A program made the translations under genes and the position numbers. Of a DNA stretch of 64,000 nucleotides, positions 42,926-54,500 are shown piece by piece (positions within the stretch are counted from its first letter, which is position 1; each line of letters begins with the position of its first letter). Source of the DNA: Eutrigla gurnardus (taxonomy: Eukaryota > Chordata > Actinopteri > Perciformes > Triglidae). The notes below the pieces were generated by a model. That model searched no databases. It saw nothing but the letters and a program-made list of their open reading frames with translations, and was not told where the DNA came from. The stretch covers positions 11,161,116-11,225,115 of the forward strand of contig OY741285.1 in assembly GCA_963514095.1 (NCBI GenBank), written 5' to 3'.

Positions 42926-45599
42926 ATGGCATTATTTGTACGAGCGATTGCGAATGAATTACGATCATTAGCGAACGATTTAGAGAACCATGCAACCAAC
43001 GAATATGTTCAGTTTCGTCTGGATAGATTGATGGATGACTTGGCTCAGCTCATCGCCGATATGGATGTGGAAATGGAGCTAGCAGTGTTAGACGGTCTTG
43101 AAGAAGTCGCCCGCCAACTTTACACCCTGTGTCAGAAGAAGGGACCCTTGGACGTCCGTCGTACAATATACCCCCCACTTTAATCGAAGCACACCTACTG
43201 CGGGGGCACACTGCTGGGGAAATAGCACAGGTGTTCGGAGTGTGCGAGAGAACAATTCGTCGGAGGATGGCACAGTACGGAATAGGGTCATTTTTACTCC
43301 TAACGCTACATTGTCTGTTTGTCTGGGTTCCCGTGTCTCGTCTTTTAAAGGTGGCAATATATGTGTGCAAATTCACAGAGATATTTAACTAGCTAGTGTT
43401 TATTGATGGTAACGTTGCTCACCTTATCTCCAAATACCACTGGGAAATATACTGTTTATCTTATATAGTCTAACGTTAGGTGCACATTTGAGTCCAAGCT
43501 TTTAGTATAAATTGTTCATGATATCATAGAACATTTATACAATAATATGTCTCCTTGCACTGCTTTGAGTTTTGCACTGAGTTTAAGTTAACTAAAAATT
43601 AACTAACGTTACTGATATTAACTTACATTAATATGCACTGGGAATAGGTCTAACAATACTTGATTATATAGGCCTATATGCTTTGGTTTTCAACGACAGA
43701 TGGACTGGTGACTAACATGCTTATATTACTGACAAACTCAGTGTAGGAGCCAACATTGGTTTGGCCTGTATTATTAATTGTTTATCCTGCACACGCTCTG
43801 TGGTTCCTATCATGACAAGTGTTGTGCCAAGTCGCTACACTTAGTTTATCATATGTACTCCTTACAGGTAGTGGATTTGTGCTGCTGCATTTGTTGATAC
43901 TGTACATGGGTGCCATTAATTAACATCTTCAGTTTGTCAGATGATCTGTAACCCTATTTCTGGAGTAAAAAGAGTCCGAGTCAGATGTGACATTTCAGCA
44001 CAATTGCATTAGTTTGACACATGATAGTGTTGCATATATAAACTCATACAATACGAAAGATTTTAACTTAAATTATAAATAAAATGTATAAACTTCTACA
44101 GGACACAGCAGCTGAGTTTAGACTAAACAGGAATGAGGTTTGTTTTACGCATACAAAGTAAAGAATTGTATTCATTACCCATTCATTTGTTCAGGGGTTA
44201 TTTTATGTTGGGATTTGGCCTACTTACCGATTTACTCACAATGTGAGGAAGCTGCTTTATTTAGTGCTAGTCTGGATTTTATCTGGATTTGTGAATTCAC
44301 TGCCAGATTGGGGAATGCTTTACTTTTTTTCTGTACACCGTATCTGTGAATTTTTTTGCCTATTATAGGACAGCGTGTCCAGGAATCCATGCGGCGAGTG
44401 GATCCTGGTGGAGTTTTGATGCGCACCCTTCAGCTGAACCCGTAGGAAGGCGTACTCTGTTAGAGCACCGAACAGTTTAGAGCACCGAACAGTTTATGGC
44501 ACATCGATGGAAATCACAAACTGATAAGGTATCGAAAAAACATTAACCATCTCAAGCATCCACTTTATTGTAGATTTTACTACTGTAAGATACTTACTAC
44601 CCAGTTTAGTGTATATCCAGAGCAGTTACAAAAGCTCATCTACAATTTTAATTAACCTACCAGTGTTCTTGATCTCTTCTACACCATCTTTACCAACCTT
44701 GAGAGAGAAGGCCTTCTCAATCCTGACAATGAAATGCATCTCTATGCTCTGCACTGGTGCTTTGTGCCCCACATACAGAAGCACCTTCAGTTTTTCCAGC
44801 GTGGCTGGAACTGCCACAGACTACGCACTGAGGGCAACCAGTCACCGCTGCAACTGTGGACTCGCCATGAGCATGAGGCGCAGCAGGGCCCCATACAGGT
44901 TTGGATTTATTCAGTAATTCTGTTTTACTTTAACTTTTAATTTCCTACATGGGATATTGTCAACATTATCTCTACTTTATGTCCATTATAAAGTGCATGT
45001 ATCAGTAGCAAAATGTAACTAATAGTGGCCTGTTGTTCAGGAACTAAATGTGATGGATTTATACTGCCTATCATTGTCACTTTCAACACAATAAGGTATT
45101 GCTACAATGTTGTGGTCAAACAAGGAGCAGCGATTTAGAGAGAAAATGATACATCTTAGCTCTCAAAATTAATGTATTGGCTCTTGGAAATTGTAGTCAA
45201 GCTCTTTCCAATGCCATAGCTGTTTTTGGGGCATAGATACAGAATCCCAGATGATAAACAAGTGATATTTCAAACTAGGTTCTGTAAAATGAATTAATAT
45301 GGCTTACAGTTCTGTAGACATATTGACCATAAAAATCTTTAAGACTTTGATTTGGATTGACCCTTTATCCTACCGTTTAACCTCAGCTCTTGCAATTGCA
45401 GGTTGACACGGAGTTTGGAGTTGACTGGACCGGACCGTGTGGTCACCATCAGCCTGGTGTTGTGGTCCCTGAAGTTCAGCTGCAGCGCTCACTGACTGAC
45501 CAGGAAGTTGGAAGTCTACCAGACCCTGATTGCCCTCTGTCCAATGTGTTAGATGTCTATGTACAAAGTGTGAGCTTATTATCAGAAATGCTCCAGTAA
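42926..45599 (+). pseudogene. IS3-like transposase, copy B, catalytic exons deleted
   Basis: Exon 1 (ATG 42926) has a 4-base deletion near 43128 that shifts the frame before the HTH. The HTH_21 exon of copy A is missing. The first-Asp exon is present (about 44370-44528) but altered (a duplicated TTAGAGCACCGAACAG). The second-Asp exon and the start of the Glu exon are deleted. The last exon (45402-45599) is intact. It cannot encode an active enzyme. Confidence 0.85.
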
Positions 45600-47793
45600 A
45601 TCCTTATTGCTCAAGTTCTGATAAAGAAGGCGGTATTATGGTTTAGCAGTTCTGATATCTTTGTTTCAAGTGTCTAAAATGATTTAAAAAGAATGGTAAT
45701 GACAGCATTTTTATTTTATACCAGATGTCCTAAAACTTGCTGCATTGTACAATATGACTGCAAACAAACTTTTTGCAATAAGCAATTTATGTCTATTACT
45801 ATTAATGAACTTTTTGTGAACCATTAAGTTTAAACATTGAAAACCATTATGGTTATGTAACAGAGCCTTGTATGATAAACTGTCCTGTAGTTATCAAGAT
45901 AACTTGTTTTGAAGTATTAATTTCACATGTGATTGGAGACTTAAGTCTCTGAATCAGAAGGCTCGAGAAACTGCAACATGCATCCTGTTTCAGAACAAAA
46001 CCACAAATAAAGAACAGCAACAACTCACTTTGTCTCTGTAACAGTCTCCTGAGCTTTAATACAATTGTGAACAGTGAGATTAAACCTAAAAGACAATGGT
46101 ATAGACATGAAGCAAATAACAAATATGCTTCACCACATCACAAGCATGCAGACCTTTTTAATGCACCAGTGTTACACACACTGGCAGAACTAGGCCCTAG
46201 TTGATATCACTCTTTCAAATGCTTTTATGCTGCAATCCAAATTTTGTTGCTGGACAACAAATGTACACTAAGGTGTACAGTGATATATTGATGTGTCCTT
46301 AGACCAGTCCAAACCCAGTGTCAGTGCTACAAATAGCAGCAAGAATGTCTCTTTCAAAGTTAGAGGACTCTTTGTAATGTCCTGGAAGTTTAAGCAGGTG
46401 GAAGAACTGGGGAAGTTGCTCTCCACCACGTTAACATCCAAGTGTCTGGGCAGCACATTCCACCCTATCCAGAACTGCAGGAGTTTCCCAAGGATGCTTG
46501 GAGACGCTGCCGCAATAGAGAAGAAAGTCAACATTTATTTTATTGCCTGAAATGATTTTGTATTATCAATCATAAATGAAGTTGAAAAAAGAATCCTGTG
46601 ATCCTACATGTATCCTCCAAAGAGACATCACTGTCTTCATCCTCATCCTGTGTTGGCCACTTTATCTTTTCCAAGACCATCTGACAGATCATTTTTTTCA
46701 AATCAGTTAACACTTGTTTTTCCCAACAGCCCAGAGAATATAAAGCTCAATAAACCACAGAACAGAAAATATGAGAAATTGTCAATTCTAATAATCCAAA
46801 TTGTAATTTGGTCAGGGCATGGTTGTCAGTTTTAAGAACCATACTGGAGGTTTTGCAAGTGTTAAAGTTATGGCAAATGGCAAACTGAGTACTTCCCAGT
46901 CCTGTTGAGCATTTTCTAAATCATCCATCAGTTTTTTGATTGGTTTCCTTCGTTTAAGGCAGCAATTAGTATCAGTTCATTTCATTTGAAAATCAACTTG
47001 CAAGGACTTAAGGACAACCATGTTTTTGCAGTAGCTACTCACTCATGCAGTGATATAATATAGGATTAATTTTAAAAAAGAAGAAAAAGTGATCAAATGC
47101 TGACTGGTTATTTGCAAAAGGTTTCCATCTCTCCAGGTTAATGTTTGTTGTAATAAACTGAAACAAATTGCTGCCAGAGGGTAGAAAATAAACGTCATTT
47201 CTGGGAAGGTAATTCTTATGAGTTAGGAGGAGTGTTTTTTACTTAGCAGCACTTAGTTACTTACCCTTGGTAAATCAGATGCTCTTGGAAAGAGAAGGGG
47301 AATTGTGTCTTTCCTCTCAGTTAGCAAAGGCCAGATCAGTGTCTCTTTTAAACCCCTTCGTAACTGTTTGACTTGTCTGGAGGTTCTTCCAAGTACCTGC
47401 AAAATATTTGCATCAAAATAGAAAAGCCAAGCAGAAGTCCAAATGTAATTCTACATCAAAACTTGTACTCTGATTAGTCAGTCTGATTATATGAGCTATT
47501 TAGTACAGAATACTCACAGCATGGAAGAGCAGTTTGTCAAGCAGCCATCTCCTGTTCTCAGATGTGACCAGAGGCAAATCCCAGGACAGTGCCAACTCAT
47601 TGATGATGGACTTTTCTTCTGCTGTACCCTCAAGCTAATAATGACAATTAGAATTCATTTTAATTCAAAGTCTTGACCTCATTACTTGCATAAGTATTCA
47701 TATATGATACAACAAACAGGGATAGGACAACTTATTGATAATTAGCAATCATGCAGTTGACACCACCCACTGGTCTGAAACAAGGGGTTGCTG

Positions 47794-48215
47794 CATAGAC
47801 TGTAAAAGACTGTAAACATTTGGATCGCTCCGTAGTGGCTGGCTGCAGTATAGGTCATAAGCCCCACCCCCTCCATGTTAGCAGATGGGACATGGACCAA
47901 ACTAAAAAATCAAAGTACATGTCAAAAAAATGTTTCCCAAAGATGGTTTCTGTCATTTTTAGGTATTTTTTATCACACTGATGTTTGTTCAAGTGTTCAT
48001 TTTTCTGATAAGTTTGTTTTTTATTACTTATTTTATGCTATAAAAACAGACTGAAATGTCATGATTGACAGCTGTGATTGAGTCATTACTGCACAGACTC
48101 TGGCTCCAAAATTACAAGATGGCGGCGCTCATATCTGGAATATTTTGGCTTCACTTTTGTACAGTGGGAGAAAGTGGGAGAGAGCCGCGTCGTCCATCTT
48201 TAGATACAGTCTATG
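47794..48215. mobile_element. Miniature element, CATAGACTGTA ends, copy B
   Basis: Counterpart of 38122-38525; keeps an 18-base stretch (AAGTACATGTCAAAAAAATG) that copy A lacks. Confidence 0.7.
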
Positions 48216-49047
48216 GTCTCAAACCACATGCCAAATTATTTTCATTTAGCTTGTGAGCAGCATGTTAGTAGTCAGTAACCGTAAAACAATGTTTGCTCAA
48301 AAAAACACATTTTACATGACATGGGTGTAGGGTGTTATGTTTTATCTACAGGTATTTAGGTAGTCAACAAAGAGACATAAAGTACCTGACACATAAAACT
48401 GGGATATAATTGTAATTACAATCATTTTCTAGAGGTTTAAATTGCTGGGGTCAAATTGACCCCAAGGATAAAGGATGTTAGTATATTTGAGGATAACAGG
48501 AGGGTTAAAGAGATTCCTTCAACTCCTTCAGTACTCCCTGCTGGTGCAAATTGTAACTACATGATGTGATTGTGGAGGTATCTATAAAGTTGATCAAGTT
48601 GAATTACCAGTATTTAAATTGAATGAATTGCTTATAAAAATATATTTATTTTTTCCCTGACATCAGATATTCTTTTTATCGTCCTAGCCCCAATTTGTAT
48701 CAATAAAATCATACTTGAAAAAAAATGGATCGTACCAACTTGATTGTCTCACGGATATCAAGGTCAGCACAGTCCTTAATATCGATTGTGGCTTCTTCTG
48801 GGGATCCACCAAAGAGCACATGCAGGATAGCTGGGCTCAGTCCACCAAGGCATGGCCCATCATGTAGAAATGAATGACCGATCATTCGACCAGCAACAAC
48901 AAAGAAGTCACTCTCCAAAAGGATAAGGGAAGTGGAGGGAATCCGATGATCTTCTTCTCCCTAAAAAAGAAGAGTTTCCCCTGGCACTTGAATAAACAAG
49001 AGAAAAGTCAAAGCATATAGATAGTAATGTAAAGGACATAGATATTT

Positions 49048-49224
49048 GGATGCGCAGGTAGTCGAGTGGTTAGAGCGCATGCCACATAAGCAGCGGACCC
49101 CGGTTCGAATCTCGTCTGGAGGACCATTGCTGCATGTCGCACCCCCTCTCTCTCCCATTTCCAATCTATTGACTGTCAAAAATAAAGGTGTCTATGCCTG
49201 CAAAAAAATCTTAAAAAAAAAAAA
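49048..49224 (+). repeat. tRNA-derived SINE, copy B
   Basis: Counterpart of the SINE at 39271, with the same 17-base flanking duplication. Confidence 0.88.
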
Positions 49225-50509
49225 AAAGGACATAGATATTTACCTGTCATATAGCATTAGTAATGGAAATATCAATCAGCCACTGAATATTCTGGTTGAT
49301 CCTGTAGAAACCTAAAGGTTCACAGCAGCTACATTCACATTTAGGAATAAGTGTAGTATTCTCTGGGTAAGCGTAAAGATCTGGGAAGACAGATCTGTTT
49401 TCAGTCTGGAACGTGTACCAACCAAACACCAAAGTGAATATTTACTTACCAAAATTGATCTCAAAACCATACTGAACTTTTGACATGATGGTTGCAAAGA
49501 AATGGCGAGTCACACCATCACCAATTGCTGGATCTCCTGAAAAAGCAAAACACACGGTACAGTCGTCAGTTAAATGAAAATTGGAAAAATATATATATTT
49601 TTTACCTTTAGTTTTGTATGTGTAAGCAATTTACCCTTTAGGGTGCATGTCAAGGGGCAAGCCCACTCAACATTAGCCATCTTATAAAAAGAAAGGAGTG
49701 CCCTTTCCCTGTCCGCTGCACTGTCTCGAAGATCCATGGTAAGACTTAAAGATTTTCCAGTTGCGTGCTGAAAATAATTAATCAATTCCATTCAAACTCA
49801 ACTGTACTCAAACTGTACTTCCGCTCCTCCATGCGTAAAGATGCCGCCAGCGGAGCGAAGACCACTTTTTATTTTACTTAATTTGTGATGTGGTGGTGTA
49901 GGATCCTCGGCCTGTGTTTGCCAGTGCATGTATGATCTGTATAGTGGAATAAAAGTACGTGCGGAAATCCCACATTTCCGCACGTGGAATAAAGTTGGGC
50001 GGGCCCAGCAACGGGTCGCCGTCTTACTGTCCTTGTCCCTCCCGCGTATGGCCCAAACAGTCTTGAAACCTCGGCTAGAGATTGCAGGGGAAATATGTTG
50101 GCTAATGTTAGCATCGCACCCTATAGAAATGTGATCTGTTAAAGCTAATGCACAGCGCCACTGAATAAATCACTCATCACTGGCGATCGTAGTTTTGTCC
50201 ACAGATGGGATTTAGAATCAAAAACTGTTCCCTGTAGAAACCTACCGTCCACTGGGTGTCTGGGTGTCATGCTGTGTGACGGCGGAGGTGGTGAACTTGG
50301 CGCATTAGCGGTCCTCGGTGCTGTACAGAAAATAACAAAGCAGTGAAAATCATATGGGTGCCAATTTCAATTATTATTAAGCTCAACAACTGCCGTTTCT
50401 AGCTATACCTGTTACAGGCCTAAACAGAAGAAACTCACAGTTTTCAAGCTGGTCAGCCACATCCCGCAGCAGGTCTGCCAGTGGCCTCCCGGTCGAGGCC
50501 ATTACGCTT

Positions 50510-51305
50510 CTTCTTCTTCTTCTTCTTCTTTTTTAATGGCGGTTGGCAAACAACTTTTTGTGCATTTCCGCCACCTTCTGAACTGGAGTGTGGATCAGAA
50601 TGGTTTTGGACGATTATCGTTGGATGAGAAAACCAAAAAAAAAAAAAAAAAAAAAAACCAAACAACTATTCCATGAGAATATATTTAAAAACAAATAAAT
50701 CAAACCAAATACAAAAAAAAATAATAATAATAATAAAAAAAATAAAAAATAAAATAAATAAAAATCCTAACTAACTATGTTATCAAACATATACCATACT
50801 AATAATACCTTAATACTTATATTCTTTTAATGAGTCCTGTCTTTTCTAAATACTTAAATATAGCTTTATATCCTACATGCCCTGAGTTCAGTCGTAACAC
50901 CTCTTTAATACTAAATTTAATTTGCTCCCTACTCAGTCTGTCTTTTAGAAACCTTCTTTGATACTGGTACTTAGGACAATCTATAATTACATGTTCAATA
51001 GTTTCTGTATGATTACAGTGTTCACACAAGCCAGTTTCATGTTTCCCTATTAATTTCATTGTATTATTAAGTCCAGTGTGCCCAAATCTCATTCTTGATA
51101 TTATATCTTCTTCTTTTTTATTTCGACAATTTTCTCTCATCTTTCCTACTTCCCTTTGGATACTGTAGTACATTCTACCTTTGTTTTCCTTGTTCCAACA
51201 CTCCTGTCACTTCTTCTTCATTTCTAATTTGATTATGCTTTTAACCTCTGCCTTACTATATTTAACTATCATATTAACTTCTACTTTTTTTGTTGCGTTT
51301 TTTGA
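50510..51305 (-). mobile_element. 5'-truncated LINE with 12-bp target duplication
   Basis: Inserted within the site GCCATTACGCTT, which is repeated at 50498-50509 and 51306-51317 and is single in copy A. On the minus strand it ends in a (GAA)n tail. The remaining frame 50817-51173 (118 codons) has R-M-R-F-G-H-T-G-L-N and C-E-H-C..H..C blocks typical of the C-terminus of RNase-H-bearing fish LINEs (I/Nimb-like). RT and endonuclease are absent. Confidence 0.82.
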
Positions 51306-51473
51306 GCCATTACGCTTACTGGAGCTGGTTTGCAAAGTTACAGGGAGCAAGGCTTGGGATCGGGAATCATTTGCTTTTGTCTGGCCCTCCGATTTGGCCA
51401 ATCATGCTGTTGACTGAGGTTAGGACCTCCTACCTAATTAACATATGGACACAGAAATACAGAAATAAATAAA

Positions 51474-51787
51474 CATGGACATACAGGGTACCGTTGTTTA
51501 GCCCCGTTTCTCCAGTTTAAGAGGAAATAAACCGCATGTTTCTAGCGCAAACCATTACGGAGTTACGACGCTCTAAAGACAACGTGATCATTTGTAGCGT
51601 ATACGCCACAATGGGTCTCACAGGGTTAAGGTTGACATTTTTTTTCCCAACTGATTTGACCGACGTCAAGAATTCATTTTGAACCCCAATTTTATTCCGT
51701 GCTTTGCTTGAGAATCATACGGGACTCAGCATCAAAGACTCGTGTAAGAACATGCTGCTGGCATGAGGAGAAAATGTAAAGTCTGTA
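51474..51787. repeat. Spacer of the tandem unit, copy B
   Basis: Repeat of 40888-41205 with a handful of substitutions. Confidence 0.8.
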
Positions 51788-51911
51788 GTGGGGACGCACT
51801 ACGTACTCAAATTTACGTCACGATTTAGAACGAGTAGGACGTCAGTATGGCATTTCGAACACAGCCTCTGTTTGTACTCATCTGGTTCAATCGAATTTCA
51901 TATCTACTGTT

Positions 51912-52114
51912 GGGGGGGTGTGGCTCAGGAGGTAGCGCGTTGGACTGGTATCCAGAGGATTACCGGTTCGATTCCTATCCTTCTAGCTGCGTCCTCGTGT
52001 CCCTGAGCAAGACACCTTACCCTAATTGCTCCCGACGAGCTGGCTGTCTTCCGACGTGGTTGACGCCGCCGTCGGAAAGCGCCCGGGAGATGAAAGCGCT
52101 ATAAAAGCGCTTTT
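51912..52114 (+). repeat. tRNA-derived SINE within R copy C
   Basis: Fourth copy, nearest to that of copy B. Confidence 0.8.
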
Positions 52115-52182
52115 GTTACCATTTACTCTACATTAAATTCTACTCTATGTTTAAATAATGCAGTGTTTCTTTTAAAAGAAAC

Positions 52183-52764
52183 TGTTAAAATGTAAGCCTA
52201 TTTTTATGTTCTCAGGTTACATGACTGTAAATATTGTTTACTCTTAGAGACACAAGAGGGCGCAAGAGCACACACAATAATTAATGTAATGAATGTTCAT
52301 GTATTGTATTGTGACCTAATGGACTTCCCGTACATGGACATTTTTATGCGGGACGTTTTTCATATTCCAGTCGGTCCGCGCTCAACCCAACCGGCAGATG
52401 GCCACATTTCATCGTTCTGAAATAAATGTTCTATAATGAGAGAAGTCGTCAGCCTCCTTCCTACGCATCGTCAGCAGCACCACTCTGCTGATAAAACTCA
52501 ACAGGTTATGGGCCCAGGAGACGTTTGGAGGAGAAGATAGTCGACGAAAGCCAAGAAAGTTGCAACGGATCGCGTGCTGAGGAAGGCTGCTAACCTGAGG
52601 AGAGGGGCAAGCTAGCATGGCAGAGCAACGAAGGGCAAGTAGCAGCAGGCTACATCGACTGGTATTCGACGGCGACGAGGCAAAATATGAAGTTTGGGAA
52701 ACTAAATTGTTGGGACACTTTCGTTTATTAGGGCTGAAAAACACTGTGTTGAATGAGCCAGTAG
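52183..52764 (+). mobile_element. Ty1/copia fragment: 5' LTR, primer site, gag start
   Basis: Flanked by AAGAAAC (52176-52182, 52765-52771). The LTR-like part 52183-52503 starts TGTTAAAATG, contains AATAAA near 52422 and ends CAACA. It is followed by GGTTATGGGCCCAG (52504-52517), which is complementary to the anticodon stem-loop of initiator-Met tRNA, the internal primer site used by copia. A Gag start at 52617 reads M-A-E-Q-R-R-A-S then F-D-G-D-E-A-K-Y-E-V-W, as in fish copia elements, but stops after 49 codons. The rest of the element and the second LTR are missing. Confidence 0.78.
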
Positions 52765-53518
52765 AAGAAACAATCACTTATTATTTAGTGTGTTAAACGC
52801 GATAATACAGATAACCACCGGTGTTTAACATCTCATACTACATTTTTTTTATTTTTTAACTTTATTGACATCTCGTCCTCATCATTCTCTCACGTAACCG
52901 AATCGATTAGGTTAGCGGTTCTAGCTCCCGTTTAATGGAAATTACTTATCAAAATATAAAGCATGATTATTATTACAGTTAATTAAATATTTCTAAATAT
53001 TTTTTAAGTCAAATTTAAACTGTCAAATGTTTTCTACAGTTTCTTATATGCGCGCTCCCACGCTTTCCCTCTTTCTTCCTCTTACCTGAGTAGCTGCTTT
53101 CATTCGCCATCGATCGCGACTATTAAGCAGCTTTTATCGATCATGAATCGTTCATAGATCGTATTATACCTCTGACCACGGAACACCAGCACCTTCACCG
53201 CGGAGACGACGCAGGCAATCTGCCCGTCGGAGGAGCTACATTATTGACATGCACATGGAATTTGGATGTCCCTCTGAAGTAAGTAATATGACTTATCTGG
53301 TTTAAATACGTTCCTTTATTATTTGATTATCAATAGATGTGCATATGCATGCATAAACAAATGTAGGCTACATGTTGTAGGCTAATATAAGTTGTTTTAA
53401 TAATACCATGTAAGAGTTTGGTGTGATAAAAATAAACAAGTAGAAGCAAGTGGGATATTAGTGAATAATTTATTAGACAAATAATCCAAGTTATATATAC
53501 AGGTTGCAATACGTGTAT

Positions 53519-54430
53519 TGTGCTGGAGCTTAAAGGACTGTATGAGAGTTTCACCTTAGGGGGGTTGGCGGATGCTTTAACTACTTCATAAATGTACCAA
53601 AATTACTCAAACTAAATAAACTTAATTCAACTGTTTGTATAAAGAGAGCGAGGGGAAACCAAATCAACACTTAATCACAATTTATTGCACTTGGGGAGAA
53701 AAAAGGGTTATTGTTCTTCAAATACTTATCACTTTAAAAATGATGAGTCCTAATTAAATCCTATCAAATCTAAATTTAGTTGGGCGCCCGAATTATTATT
53801 CTAATACAAAAATGTTCTGGCCAACGTTGCCGCGGTTACTGGAGAGGCGGAGAAAACTGTTCGTCCGCCTGGAGAGAGAGCGAGTGCACCTTGTTGTTGA
53901 CAGACGGTGAGGTGCTCGGCTGTAGAGAGTGGCTGACTGCTGCGGTGCCGGTGGAATCGGGAAGACGCTGCCCAGATCGCCTCTCGACGCGTGTTCGCTC
54001 TTCCTCCGCAGGCAGCCGGGCTGAGAACACGCGATCGCCTCTCGACGCGTGTTCGCTCTTCTTCGGTAACGACACTTCTACGTCGTTTGCCAAGGTGGAG
54101 GTACTTACAACAACTTCTACCACTTAAGCTACACTCGATCTGTCTTCGTAACAGCTTAATTCCTCCACTGCACGAACATGCTCAAAAACAACTGTCTAAC
54201 TCACCGCGCGCGTTCTGATATTCATACACTTAACAGTCACATGACATTGTACGTAAACACAATAAAAAAAACAACCTCAAACCCTCCGCGAAACAAACTA
54301 GAACTTATTTATACAAACAACATTACAGGCAGACAATGAAGTATGGGAAATTATAATAAACAAACTTCCACATATGAAAAACATGCCCTCTTTTATGGAA
54401 TCCCACCCAAATTGCAGACCCTTCAGCACA
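53519..54430 (-). repeat. 3' LTR of BEL/Pao element
   Basis: 912 bases, closely similar to the 5' LTR but lacking about 110 bases present there (corresponding to about 61080-61190) and one copy of a GC-rich repeat. Confidence 0.88.
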
Positions 54431-54500
54431 GCCGCCCCCTGATTTGCGGCGCTAATCAGTAACTACTACATGAAGGTCTGCAGTCTAGTGGTCAGTCAGT

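Larger units (their letters stand above)
46293..50502 (-). pseudogene. HECT-type E3 ligase gene, copy B, damaged
   Basis: The same exon series as copy A, e.g. 48736-48960 with ESDFFVVAGRMIGHSFLH, and the start exon at 50439-50502. The ~200-base deletion near 46590 removes the donor and the end of the IKWPTQDEDEDS exon. The frameshift after the catalytic-Cys-like residue seen in copy A is also here. A LINE lies eight bases upstream of the ATG. The copy is near-identical elsewhere, so it is a recent duplicate. Confidence 0.75.
42697..51473 (+). mobile_element. IS3-like transposon, copy B, internally deleted
   Basis: Inverted repeats at 42697-42772 and 51398-51473, same as copy A. It lacks the provirus and has deletions relative to A in the transposase (22094-32047 and about 32548-34710 of A) and in the HECT gene (about 200 bases near 46590), and has gained a LINE at 50510. 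Non-autonomous. Confidence 0.8.
51788..53518 (+). repeat. Repeat R, copy C, part before the BEL element
   Basis: Begins like copy B and includes the SINE (51912-52114), a copia fragment inserted at 52183, the AT-rich body, the promoter (about 53042) and leader exon 1 (ATG 53249-53251, donor GTAAGT at 53279). It is then split by the BEL element and resumes at 61679. Confidence 0.8.
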
